From Luidia sarsii (Eukaryota > Echinodermata > Asteroidea > Paxillosida > Luidiidae): a stretch of DNA of 64,000 nucleotides. The notes beneath the pieces are model-generated. The model did not search any database, was not told the DNA's origin, and saw only the letters and a program-made list of their open reading frames with translations. Positions 10,901 to 24,200 of this stretch are shown piece by piece. The stretch spans positions 8,561,243 to 8,625,242 of the forward strand of contig OX465114.1 of NCBI GenBank assembly GCA_949987565.1, in the 5' to 3' direction. The first letter of the stretch is position 1. Each line of letters begins with the position of its first letter. The position numbers and the translations under genes are program-made.

Positions 10901-13900
10901 TCTTGTTTTACATACCAGCGGTCTTACTGCATGTAATTGAGGTATCCAGCCGTTAGATGGGGGCCTGCACAAGTAGCCAACTGGTCTTTGCCAAGAAATC
11001 ATGTCCGCACAATGCACTGTTTGGCAAATTATCATGGTTTATTTAGAAAACTCGCACTAATAGTGGAAACTGAATTGCTATTCAAATCACACTAAAAATC
11101 TTTTTTTTTCCACCAAGAAATTTTGATCCAAATACCGTAATCAGGGTTTTTTTTTTTGGGGGGGGACAGTGTGTATGGCCCTGCTGTGGTTGTGTTTTTT
11201 TTTCTTGTCTTGCCTAATTTTCTAAGAATAAACTTTGAACTCTGAAGTTTGCTCACACAAAAACCCCCCTCTGAAAAACCCAAATCCAAGACACTTTTCA
11301 GAACTGTCTTTCAACAAATGGAAACCCAGTTCCTTGATTTCTGTTAGCAATTGATTCAGGCATTGATTTACAAGACTGACTGAACTTTTTTATTGTGGTG
11401 GGAATGAGTAAGAACTAAAAATAACCAAGTTTACAACTTTAGATAAGTCTTCAGCATTAGCCCCAATTGAATTGTCTGGCTGTCTGGACATTGTCCACGG
11501 CATGGGAGAGTGTCACTGTCAGGGCCAGGGATAGGTTTGTGAACTACTTGGATATGAATTTGTGGAAGGGGATGGGGCAGGGGAAGATGGATGGATGTAG
11601 TCATCGCTGGTATGCGGTAATTCCTAGTGGCAAGCTCGGTGATATGCGAGAGGGATGGTATGGGGGGGGGGGGGGGGAGTGGGGGGGGGGGGGGGTTAAG
11701 GGGTTGATGGTGGTGTTCAGTGTCCTAATCTTGACATGGCACCAAGGCACTGCCTAGGGTGCAGTGCACTTACTGGAATGTCATTGGCCTATGAGATTCC
11801 TTGTTAAAATTATTAAAAAGAAGCGGAAAAAAAACGTCACCCAACAAACCAAAACCAAAACAATAACAAGAGCCCGAGTGTAACTTGTGCACCGTGACAC
11901 AGTTTCTCATCTCGTATTACCGGAGCTGACGTTGTCGATTGAGTGAATGCCAGATTCATCTGCGGGCTGACTAGTGCAGCGACTCTGGGTGCAAAAGGTC
12001 AAATAATTGAACGCGAAGTCGCGTGTCTTTGGCCTGGATTACATGTAGCTGATTGGGTTCGTTGCGCACCCGTAACTGAAGACACCTTGAAGGTGTTTGC
12101 CCATCTGTTTCCATGTCACCTTGAGGATGGGAAGGGGGCAGAAGGTGAAGGAGGAGGAAAAGAAGCGGCACAAGGAGGATGGAGGAGGGGAGGAGGTCGT
12201 TGAGGAGGAGGAAGTAGAGGAGGATTAGGTGGTGCAGGAAAAGGTGGAGGAGTAGGAGAAGGTGGAGGAGTAGGAGTAGGAGAAGGAGAGGAGGAGGTCG
12301 GTGATTAGGAAGAGGAAGTTGAGGAAGCGGAGGAGGTGTTGGAGGAAGTGTAGGAGGAGGTGTAGGAGGAGGTGGTGTGGGAGGAGGAAGTAGAGGAGAA
12401 TGAGGCAGCGGAGGAAGAAGGCGGTGGAGGGAGAAGGTGGAGGAGTAGGAGAAGGAGAGGAGGAGGTTGATGATTAGAAATTAGAACGAGGAAATTGAGG
12501 AAGCAGAGGAGGTGTAGGAGGATGTGGTGTAGTAGGAGGAGGAAGTAGAGGAGAATGAGGCGGTGGAGGAGGAGAAGGTGGGGGAGTAGGAGGAGAGGAG
12601 GAGGTTGATGATTAGAATGAGGAAATTGAGGAAGCAGAGGTGTAGGAGGTGTAGTAGGATTTGGTGTTGGAGGAGGAGGTGGTGGTGTAGGAGGAGGTGG
12701 TGGTGGTGTAGGACGAGGAGGTGGTGGAGAGGAGGAGATTGAGAAAGAAAGAGAGAAGGAGGTGAGGAAAGAAGAGAGGAGGTGGTGGAGGAGGAGAAGA
12801 TGGAGGAGGAGAAGATGGAGGAGGAGAAGAGGAGATGTAGGAGGTAGGCTAGGAGCTGGAGGAACTGGGGTAGAATGAGGAGGTGGAGGAAAAGGTTGAG
12901 AAGGAGGAGGAGGGGTTGGGTGGTCCCTCATCCAATAGTCTTCCATGTTGACATTGATTAGCTGTGAAGGATCTATTTTAAAGTCCTGTAGCTAGAACTG
13001 ATTTTTCCTTCCCAATTCCCATCAATTTTGCTCATACTTGCTCTACACCCTGAAGGCGTTATATTCCTGTCCAAAACAGTTGTCTTTGTAGTTTGTACAC
13101 GACTGGAATTTAACCAAATCCCAGTTTTGAGACGTTTTTTTTTTTTTTTCCCTTTTTTTTTTTTTTCACCGGGGAGGTGTGGAAATGCAGGGAGGCATGC
13201 TCTTGCCTCAGTCTCTTTGCTTAGGTCCAGGCCAAGAATCCTTTCCTTCGAGCAATTTTTCACGGAATCTGTCGGCGCCAATACTAGAAACTTCAACAGG
13301 CTGTACCATGCTTGCATATTTGGGTCATTTCTCCCCCCAAGAAGCATGCACGATTTCCAAGATTCCCGAGTGCTTTATGTACCAACCTCGATCTATTTTA
13401 TTCTTCTGAAATCCATCACATTCCAGCACTTGGAACTTGACAGGCAAACGAAGCTGTCCTTTTTTTTGGTTTTCTTGAAGAAATGTACAATTTTTAAAGC
13501 TAAGCCAATCATTTTTTTATGTAAATTGACCTTTTTAAATTTGTTGGCACCAATTTTCTCAGGAAATTGTATTTTGAACACCTTCCTTTGAGAGAAAAAA
13601 ATTGAAAAATTGGTAAAGACAAACTTTGACTGGACCGAAATTTGAACTGGAAACCTCTGATTTTGCGTACCAGCACTCTTACCATCTGAGCTATCCAGCC
13701 CTTAGATGGTAGCCCAGTCTTTGCCGCGGTGGGGGCCTAGTCAGAAGCAATTCAACCATTATTTGCCGTGTATATCTCCAGGGATCACATCCCCACTTTC
13801 ATTCAGATGCAAACAACCGATTGTTGTAAACCTGGCCACAGCATCACAGGGATTACACAAAGTGGATGCAGCTTCTTTCTTTTTTTTCAAATCAAGTCAA

Positions 13901-16900
13901 AGTTTACTTTGAGTAAAAAATTAGATTAGAATTAAATTAGAAACACCCTCAAGGTGAATTTTGTTTTCAGCGAATCAACGTACATGTAGTGTGGGTAGTA
14001 TTTATACACATGTAGCTCCTCGCCGTTCCACTGATACAAGAATCAGGACAAATGGAGATGCAGGTATCTACAAGGGAGGGATCATTTGATCAGTTCCCAG
14101 CAGACTGACACTTCAGAGCAGATTTTTCATCTTCTTCCTTTTTTTCTCCCCAAACTGTCTCAGAATTTCTTCTTTGAGAAGCAGAGACATCTAGAATCTA
14201 AAAAAAATAAAAAAAAATAAATGAGCTCTCCAATTCGTGCACGATAAAGATTTATCGTTCCCAGCACTGAATGATGAAGGCCAAAGGATGGAGGCCCTTT
14301 GTTTTTTGGGGTCTGGAGCTGTCACCGCCTCACCGGTCCCCTGCTGTCGCCTGCCTTCACTCTGACAGGCAGACACAGCTGCTGGTAACCAGCCCCTCAC
14401 CCCAGTGCATACTGTACATGTACCGGTACACGCACTGAGAATGGGTTGTTGCAGCTAATAGTAAAAAAGAACTGGGACAGTAGTGGAATTCTGACCAGGC
14501 ATTCGAAGATCGGTATTTTTTTTTTTGGGGGGGGGGTTCAACCCAGTTTAAGTGAAAGTGCTTGGACATTTGCCATGCCCTTGGGCTGCATGTGCATGTA
14601 TATAGCTCATAAAATAAGTGCAAAATTGTAGTTAGTGGCCTAACGTTGTGATCCTAGCAGGACCTTCATCAGAGTCTATGCTGTAAAGAAAACTGGCTCC
14701 AGGGATCATGCCTTCATGGCATTTTGTTTTCTCCATAGAATAAGGACTCCAAATGTTTGGACTTGGCTTGAAAGTCCTTATTGCATGAAAACAGGGAGAA
14801 CAATCAACTGTGCAGGGACTTGAAGCTAGTGTTCTATACCCGCTGAGCTATCCAGCCGGTCATGTGGGACGCTGAAGACTTTCTGAATAGTCCAAAAACC
14901 ATTCCTTTAGTGTGTATGTGTGTAAAGAGGTGGGCACCAGTCAGAAGCAGTGAAGCCATTAACTAGTATCTATCGGCAGGGATTTCACCTCTGATTTTCA
15001 TTCAGACACCCTTCCCCCCCCCTAAAAATGATAATAATAATAACGGGTATTTATAGACTGCCGTAATCCGCTCATGAGATGCTCAGGAGATGGCCAGTCA
15101 AAGTTTTCTTGGCCAATTTTTTTCAATCAGATTTATTAGAGTTATTGGTGGCTTTTGTTTTAGTGCCGAACTTCTGGGAATGGAATAGACTTTAGCAATG
15201 GAGTTCTTCACTTGGCGAGAACTATAGCCTCTAGCAACCAAGTTACTGGCCAATACATGTGTATGGCGGCGAAAGTCAGACTCATTGGAACATATACGCC
15301 TCAATCTGAGGGCCTGGCTGTAAGCTATACCAGTCTTACAGTGTCTAGGGTGACAACTGGAGGAATGGAGATATTGATGAGTGTCGGTGGGCTTAGAATA
15401 CAAGTCAGTTGTGAGTGTATTGAGGTCTTTCCGGACGGTGACGTCCAGAAAGTGGGTCTGTTGAAGAGACTGCTCCCAAGTGAATTTGATAGTCCTATGG
15501 AAGGAATTGATGTGGTCAAAGAAAGCATTCAAGCTGCTACCGTCCCTAGTCCAAATGAAGAACACGTCATCTATGTATCTCCACCAAATCCAGGGACGGT
15601 ATTATTATAACAATTTTTGTTCTTTCTCTCTCTCACCCTTCCCCCCCTCACCCCTGTCAGGTTCGTCTTGTCAACATCAGCAACAATGACATTGTGGACG
15701 GTAACCCTAAGTTGACGCTCGGACTCGTTTGGAGTATAATATCACATTGGCAGGTAGGCGGAATCCGTTTCATTCCCGGCTCCTTCCAGAGAGCACGTCC
15801 TTATCTTCCGACAGACTCCCTTCATTGTTCACCTCTCAGCTCTCTCTCTCCCCCTCCCTTCCCCCCTACTCCCCCAGTCTGGACGTTTCAGGGCGAAACA
15901 GCTTCAGTTCTTGCAATGCTTGCAGTTTTTCCCCCAACCTTGACAATTAATTTTTTTTTTCTAGGGGCTTGGGAGTTGGGGAGGAATAGTCGGTTTGATT
16001 TTGTGTGTGCCCACATTATTTTCAGTGGACGCAGTCATTCTATTTTTTTTTTTTTACACGAGCGCTGAAAAAACTCTGCAAAACTCGGCGCCGTATACAT
16101 GTCTGACACAATGGTTGCTTGCGATGTCATCGCAGACGTTCAGACGGTGCAACGCAGCGAGGTAGCAAACGTCCCTCGTTTTTTCCTCATTTGCATGCGA
16201 GGTCAGAGGTTATATCCGTAACGCCGGTACTGCGATATATCATTTGCACGCTGGAATAGGTTTACCCCTGTTGCTCTCAGAATCAACAAGCTTGTCAAGC
16301 GCGTGTTACAAATTGTACTGGCTGCACAGTTCTCGAAATGACGAAGAAAAGGATCAATTGGACGTTCAAAGAAACTGTCGAGCTCATTAATGTAATGGCA
16401 GACATTAACACCCTTAGCTCAGCATGCCAGCGCTCTCACCAGTCACCACCTGAGCTATTCAAGCCGAGTGACTGGACCGGGACTTGAACCCGAGACCTGT
16501 ACATGTAGCTCTGCGTACCAGCGCTCTCACCACCTGAGCTTTTCAAGCCGGGTGACCGGATCGGGACTTGAACGGGGAGACCTGTAGCTCAGCGTGCCAG
16601 CGCTCTCACCACCTGAGCTTTTCAAGCCGGGTGACTGGACCGGGACTTGAACCTGAGACCTGTAGCTCAGCGTTCCAGCGCTCTCACCACCTGAGCTTTT
16701 CAAGCCGGGTGACTGGACCGGGACTTGAACCTGAGACCTGTAGCTCAGCGTTCCAGCGCTCTCACCACCTGAGCTTTTCAAGCCAGGTGACTGGACCAGG
16801 ACTTGAACCCGAGACCTGTAGCTCAGCGTACAATGTACCAGCGCTCTCACCACCTGAGCTTTTCAAGCCGGGTGACTGGACCGGGACTTGAACCAGAGAC

Positions 16901-18191
16901 CTCTTAGCTTAGGTCAGAAGGAGTAGGTTTGCGGTGACACCGTGCAAAATTATCGTTTGTGAGTATGTGTGGTTCTGAAAAGAACCAGAGAAACTCAACT
17001 TTGAGTATACTCTGTCTGTCTTCAGGAAACTGCTACACTGTAGCTCAGCAAGACAGTGCTCTATCCTCCTGAGCTACTGTACATGTATGCAGTCCTTAGC
17101 TGACTGACTTCCCAAGTGGTCCACATTCCAGTTCAGAAGCCGCTTTAACGGAACACTCGACAGTCAGCAGCCCATTTCATCTGTAATAAACCAGCTCAGA
17201 TCGGATCTGATCGTCTGATAAGATTCGCAAGCTTTGCCTCCGTGGTCTTTAACCGTCACAATGAGTTTGGCGCTGTGCAACACGCCCCAAATTTCTCCCC
17301 TATTGAAATCCTTCCAAATTGGCCCAGGGGGTTGTTTTAGACAAATTCGTCCCCCCACCCTCAACGTCTGTAGCTTTTTCATGCAGTGTAGACCTACACT
17401 GTTTTTTAATTTTTGTGTGGAAAAAAAGTGTTCCGTATTAAGAAAACTAGGAAGTGTCCCTTTGAATGAATGATGATTTTATTTCTTATTCACGCTGTGG
17501 GCTATAGGTGAACTTTCATTTTTATTGGGTCCAATCTCTCCCCCCCCCCCCATATCAAAATGTCAACTATCCAGTCTGAGTTGACTGAAATCCACTCCGG
17601 AGCCCTGTATCCGAAAACCGATCCCCCCGTATACTATTAGCGTAATTATGGGAAACTTAAAATACAATGGCACCAATAAAGAAGGTTGACATTCAGAGAT
17701 TTAGTGATGACAGTTGTAATTGTGCTTCCCCTTTCTCTCGCTGCCTCTCTGTCTCTCTCGATTTCTCTCTGTTTCTCTGTGTATATCTGTCTTTCTCTGT
17801 TCTCTCTCCTTCTCTCTCTCTCCTCTCTCTCTCTCTTCCTCTCCATCTCTCTCTGTTTCTCTGTCTAACTACAGTGTATCTCTCTGTTCTCTCTACACTA
17901 TCTCTCTCTGCCTGTCTGTCTCTCTCAATCTCTATCTGTTTTTTTGTCTCTATCTGTCTCTCTGTCTCTCTCCTCTCTCTCCCTCTCCCCCCTTTCTCTA
18001 TCTGCCCATCTACATGTATATCTCTGTATCTCTCCATCTCTCCATATCTCTCTGTTTCTCTATCTGTCTATCTTTGTTTCTCTTTCTCCTCTCGCTTTCT
18101 CTCTGACAAAATAGTTTGGGTTGATGTCTTCCCTGGCTCAGATATGGGTACATTGGGTAACAAGGGACTGGATGCATTTATTTTCTCTCTG

Positions 18192-18268
<77 letters not shown>

Positions 18269-21200
18269 CCCCCCTCTCTCTCTCTCTCTGTGTCTCTCTC
18301 TCCCTCTGTCTCTCTCTCTGTCATTCTTTGTCACTCTGTCCCCCCGCTCTTTTCTCTTTGTCTCTGTGTCCCTCCCTGTCTCACTGCCTCCCCCTATCTC
18401 TCTAAACACTGTGTCTCTCTCTGTCTCTCTGTCTCCATTTCTGTCTCTCACTGCCCCTCTCTGCCTCCCTCAGTCTATCTGTCCCTCTCTGCCTACCCCC
18501 GTCACTGTCTTTCTCTGCCTCTCTGTTTCTGTCCATCTATCTCAGTATCTCTATCTCCCTCTGTCGCTCTCTGTCTGAATCTGTGTGTGTCTCTGTCTAT
18601 ATTTAGAGTGATATGCAAAAATGTTGCAAACTGCTTACTGACTAAAATTACCAAAATGCAAATCTCAAAATTTAATGGGCCTGACGTTTCGATCCTGGCA
18701 GGACCTTTTCTCTGTCTACTTCTTCCTTTCTGTGTGTGTGTGTGTCTCTCTCTCTCTCTCTCTCTCTATCTGCCTCCCACTGTCTTGCCTGGATCTGAAA
18801 GACAGCGACAACGAAGGGTGTGCGTGGCAAGGGCCACGGGGGCTGAGGGCGTGAACCGGTCTGACAAAACCTGGCCCGGGGAGTGGCTGTCTATGGTTAC
18901 ACCAGAAGAGCCCGGCTGGCCGGCAGGGATATCGGAAAGGGGGAGGGGGGGGGGGCACACTGTCCCCGACCAGGATTTTCCCTCTGCCACGTACTTGTTA
19001 CCAGCTTGGATACCATAGAGGTGGGGAGGAGGGGAGGGATGTCTGCGATACATTAGCAGAGGTAGGGAGGACTCGAGAGAGGTATTTTCTTCTTGCTAGT
19101 GCCCTTGAAGATCGGGCGGGAAGAGATGGGATTGGATTGGAAATGCTTGCAGGGCCGAAGGGCCCGCCCCCTCTTGACCGCGCTACGTACAGTGTGTACG
19201 TGTACGCGCGCATTCATCAGACCCTAATAAATCTGCCCCCCGAATGTTGGACATACCGCAGCCGCGGTTTGGTCTGCTGAATAGGCTCCATCCCACAGCC
19301 CTAGATGCAAGTTAAAAAGATGTCTCTCGCTAGTAGAACCCATCCATCAGAGTTAATCTACGGGGATAGCTGGACGCCGGCAGAGATGTCACCTGCGATT
19401 GGAGGACTACACCCCCATGACCATGCAGCATCTCCTTTGCGGCATTCTGCTTTGGAACAAGTTTGCTCAGGAGACGACCTTGCAGTCCACAATGATACGC
19501 CCAGCAATGGCAGAGGGACATTTGTGACCCGGCACAACGATATGAGGAATATCCAACCAAAACACTTTTTGAGAAAACAACGCCTGAAGTTAAAGTATCT
19601 TCACAATTCGATTACAAATCAATTTTTTTTTTTTTCCGGAAATTTTAAGTATTAGAGGATATTATATTTTGATATCATTTGAAAGCTAATGGTATACTCT
19701 TTCACATCATTAGAAAACCTCAAAATCTCAAAAGTGGGGTTATTCCTCAGTATGCTGTGCAGAGTCACATTTGATGTTTTGTGGACACGCCAAGAAGAAG
19801 TCCATCTATACCTTTTGGCTACGAATAATGAAAATCCCTGAGAAAACCTAATTTGCATCTGAAGGACTTCTGCAGGCTATTTGATGAAACATTAGTTTAT
19901 TAGTTTATTCGTCACTCCGCTTAGGGCCGACTGGATATCTTATTGTGTAATTTGTGCAATGATTTTATGACGGATTTCACGAAAGTTAAGCACTATCGGG
20001 ATAGGGCTCAAGTTGGGGGCTTACGCCATATTACATGTGATGTAACTTACGCCATGTCTTTAAGGTGGTGTAAGTCGTTGCTACACAGATAAGGGGTTAG
20101 TTGGCTGCTGGATTTGGTTTTCATTGCGAGTAAATCTCAGGAGCAACTTTACACTCACCGTTAAATCAGATTAAATTTTCTATATGAAAGCCCTGAAGAG
20201 ATTTGAGAGCAAAGAATTTCCTTGAGTTTGAATTTGAACCAGAGTTCTCCTGCTTAACGTACATGTGCCAGCAGACATCTTCTTGGACTATACAGCTTGT
20301 AGACGGTGGCTTATCTTTGCTTTTTAGTCATGAATTGCCGTGGGATATTAAGACTCTTTCCTTGGTCCAGTTCTGTCCGACGTTCTCTGCTCGTGTCGAT
20401 TCGCACGGATTTATTACCGCGCTTGATTGCCCAATGAGTCGCCGATCTAAGAACCGTTGTTGAAGAGGTCGATGGATTGAAACGCAGCCGTGCCTCGTGA
20501 AATCTAGTCAGCCCCCCCAAAAAAAAACTGTTGGAAACTGCTCCCCGACTGTTAAAATAACCCGCCAATGACCTATGAACTTTGAAGCCTTATCGTGGGG
20601 CTATCTCTTAGCTCAGAGTCGTCTGATGATAAACACCGTTTGTTGGTATTTCCGGAAACCTTCCTTTCCCCCACCCCACAATAGAGGAATGTCAAGTGTG
20701 ATGCACTTCAGCCTCCGAACAGGCATGGGCTTGTTTTCCGTTGCATCTTCACAATGATTTATTTTCTTTTAACAATAAATAAATGGTATCCCCTCTAAGT
20801 GCCCCAATCTCACAAATTGAGACTCTTTTTTTTACTCTGAGAAAAGGTCCGGAAAAAGTCCTGAAAATGTCATACCCTCTGATTTTTTTTCTTCTTTCTG
20901 AGAATCCAACTTGAGGACTTCTACATGTAGCACAATGCAGAATCTGTCTGTAATGGAGTCTAGATCTGTGAGTTTCGCAGGACCCTTTTCAAAGGTAGAA
21001 GTTCCCAGTCAGTTTTTCCTCTATTTGTCGGACTTCAATTGAAAAAAAAAAGATGCATCCACTTTGTGTGATCCCCTGACTGCTGTAGTCAGGTTTACAA
21101 CCATTAGTTGTTTGCATCTGAATGAAAGCGGGGGTGTGATCAATGGTTAATGGTTAAATGCTTCAGACTGGTGCTCCCACCCCGGCAAAGACTAGTTGAC

Positions 21201-24200
21201 TATTTGGAAAGGCCGCCATCTAAGGGCTGGATAGCTAATATGGTAAGAGTGCTGGTATGCAAAACCGGTCTCGGGTTCAAGTTCTGGTTCAGTCAATGTT
21301 TTCTTTGCGTTAATTGTTTTGTTTTTTTAACAAAGTTCCAAGTCGGTTTTTCCTTGATTTGTTCACTCATGAAGTTTTGAATTGAGAGCAAAATGATGAA
21401 GCATCCATTTGTAATTTAAAAAAAAAAAATCAAGGTTTGCTCGTTTTTTTCTCACCTCTAGTGCTAGTTATCAGTCTCCCTCTTCGCTCCCCCATCCCCT
21501 CCTCCTCAACCCATCAAATGGTCGCCATGGTAACTCTTCTTGGATTAGGGACACAATTTGAAGCTTGCGGACTATTCCTGGGAGGAATGTCAGCCGCCAC
21601 CTCTGGCTTCAGCAGCACTCTGAATTCTCGCCCACGGAACAGCCAGACTGGCATCACATCTTGAAATCCCCCGTCGTCCCACGCCAACCATTTTGAGATG
21701 CATATTATTAAGAAAGCTCAGGCGTAGAGAATGTATTAAGTCGCTCACATTGGTACACTAGGCAGTGCACATCCAGAGTGGGGCTTATTGTCGTATCTTG
21801 GGTCGTGATGGCATTTATGAACTCTCTGCCTCACTCTCTCTGTCTCTGTCTCTCCACCCCCTCTCCCTACTCTCTCTGTATTTTTGTCTCTCTCTCTGTC
21901 TCTGTCTCTCTCACACTCCCTTTCCCACACTCCCTCTCTCCCTCTCTCTCTGTTTCTTTGTGTCTCTGTGCCTCTGTCTCACCTTCTCTCTCTCTCTCCC
22001 TCTCTGTCTCTGTCTCCCCCCCTCTCTCTCTCTCTCTCTCCGTCTCTCTCTCTCTCCCTCTTCCTCTTTCCCTCTGTGTCTCTCTGTCTCTGTGTCTCTC
22101 CCCTCTCTCTCCCCCTCTCTCTCTCTCCCTCTATCTCCCTCCCCCCTCTCTCGCTCTCCCCTCTCTCTCTCCCTCTATCTCCCCCCTCTCTCTCTCTCTC
22201 TCTACACTCTCTATCTATCTATCTATCTCTCTCCCTCCCCCCTCTCTCCCCCCTCTCTCCCCCTCTCTCTCTCTCTCCCTCTCTCTCTCTCTCTGTCTGT
22301 CTGTCTGTCTCTCCCTCTCTCAATCTCTCTGTCTCTCTGTCTCTATGTCTCTCCCTCTCATCCCTGTCTGTCTGCCTGCCTGCCTGTCTGCCTGTCTGTC
22401 TCTCTCTCTCACCATGGAGCTCTCTCTTTCTCTCTCTCTCTCACCTTCCCTGTCTCTGTCTCCCCCTCCCCCCATCTCTCTATCAAAGCCATGACATCTA
22501 GACAACATAATTGAATTACAGTCAAGGGCTCCAGGCCAGAAACAGCTCTCCTTAGCGGAGATGTTCTGGAATTATGAAGGCTTTTCTCTTATTCTAGATA
22601 CTGAGCGTATAGACGGGGGAGGGGGAGTATGCAATTGTGTAAGAGTCAAGAGCCTGTACCGTCCTTACCCAAGCTGCAGATGACCATTTTGATTAAATCT
22701 CGCCCCCCCCTTCCACGTCAAAAATCTGCCTGTATATTCGTCAGTGTTTTTTCTTCTCCTTCCCTCCTCCTTGATCTTTGTAACCTGGAGGAGACAAAGG
22801 GATGATTCTCATCAATCCATGTTAATACTGTACCTCAGTTGGTTTTTGACTGAGGAGAGGAGGAGAGGGGGGGGGGATGAGCTTTTGTATCTTCCAATTA
22901 ATTTGCCAACTGACCTCTTGTTGACTCTTTTCAATTCGAAAAAAAAAACAAAAAACCTTGGGAGTCAATGTTAAACGTTAAATATGTCCCTTTCTTTATG
23001 TTGTCGTTAGATGCATGTACTTAATGGGGAATGAAATGTTGGCTTATCTGATTGGGCATTAAAAACAACCTACAATTACCTATGTGCTACTCACCTACGA
23101 GTTTCATAAAGAGGGAAAAATCATGGAATTCGGTGGTCGAATTCACGTTTCCGCAAACCGCCATCTTTTCAAATGGCCCGTATGTATCCGTCCGGGGCCA
23201 TGCAGGAGTTTTCCGTTGCGATGTCATACCCCCCGCAGTGACTGGCGGGCCATTCAAAAAGATGGCGGTTTGCGGGGACGCAAATTCGACCACCGAATTC
23301 CATGATTTTTCCCTCTATATAAAACTATGAGTAAGACATAGGTTATTGTAGGTTGTTTTTAACACCCAATCAGATAAGCCAACATTTTTCTCTGGGTTTC
23401 ATTCCCCTTTAATGACATTGCAGGCTTCAATCTGATTTTTTTTCTTCAAAAGTTCCTTCACTTGTATTTTGCCTCCTTCATTGTCTTCATTTTTATGTAC
23501 AAGTACAAGTATGTACATGTACTTTGTATATTTGTGTTTGTTTCCAGTGTTGGTCAGTATGTTCATTTGTTTGTTTGCGTGTTTATTTGCTTCCTTTGTT
23601 GACTTGGGTGTTTGTTGGTTTATGTTAAACTCACAGTTGATTTAGTATGCTGGTTTGTTTGTTTACATATAGCTTGCTTGCTTGTCTGTCAGTTTGTTTG
23701 ATTGTCTGTCTTGCTTGTTGGTTGCTTTGTTCAGTTCAGCTCAGTTCAGTTTTATTCCAGTTATTCAACAGAGCAATAACACATGTACATAGTGAGACAG
23801 TGAGCTAATTGAAAAACAAATAACTGGAGGAGGTCTCAAAAAAGCAAAGCTAGTAAGTGAAAGGCCCCCTAACACTTAATCATTATTAGTGACTATTACA
23901 TTGAAATAATAATAACAGGGGAGATCACAATATTTAGGTTGCTGAATAAGGGAATTAAGTTGACAACATATAACTAGACAGGGGTCTGTTAATGCTTTTG
24001 TTAATTGCTAATCTCTATGGAGATGAGTTTACCTGTTTCTTTGTCTTTACTCTGCACGCTCCTGCTTGGGAGATAGTAAGGCTTGGCCAACATTTGGCCT
24101 CTTGACCTCTCCCGTCGGGTGGGGGAGCAGGGATGAGGGGAGGAGGGAGGAGGGGAGGAGGAGGGGGAGTCTGCACTGCCCGGGTAATACCCAACCTGAC

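Noticed and set aside
16395..17060. True tRNA genes
   Set aside because: A- and B-boxes exist, but no consistent anticodon arm or acceptor stem could be drawn by eye; tandem 78-bp units fit a SINE array better.
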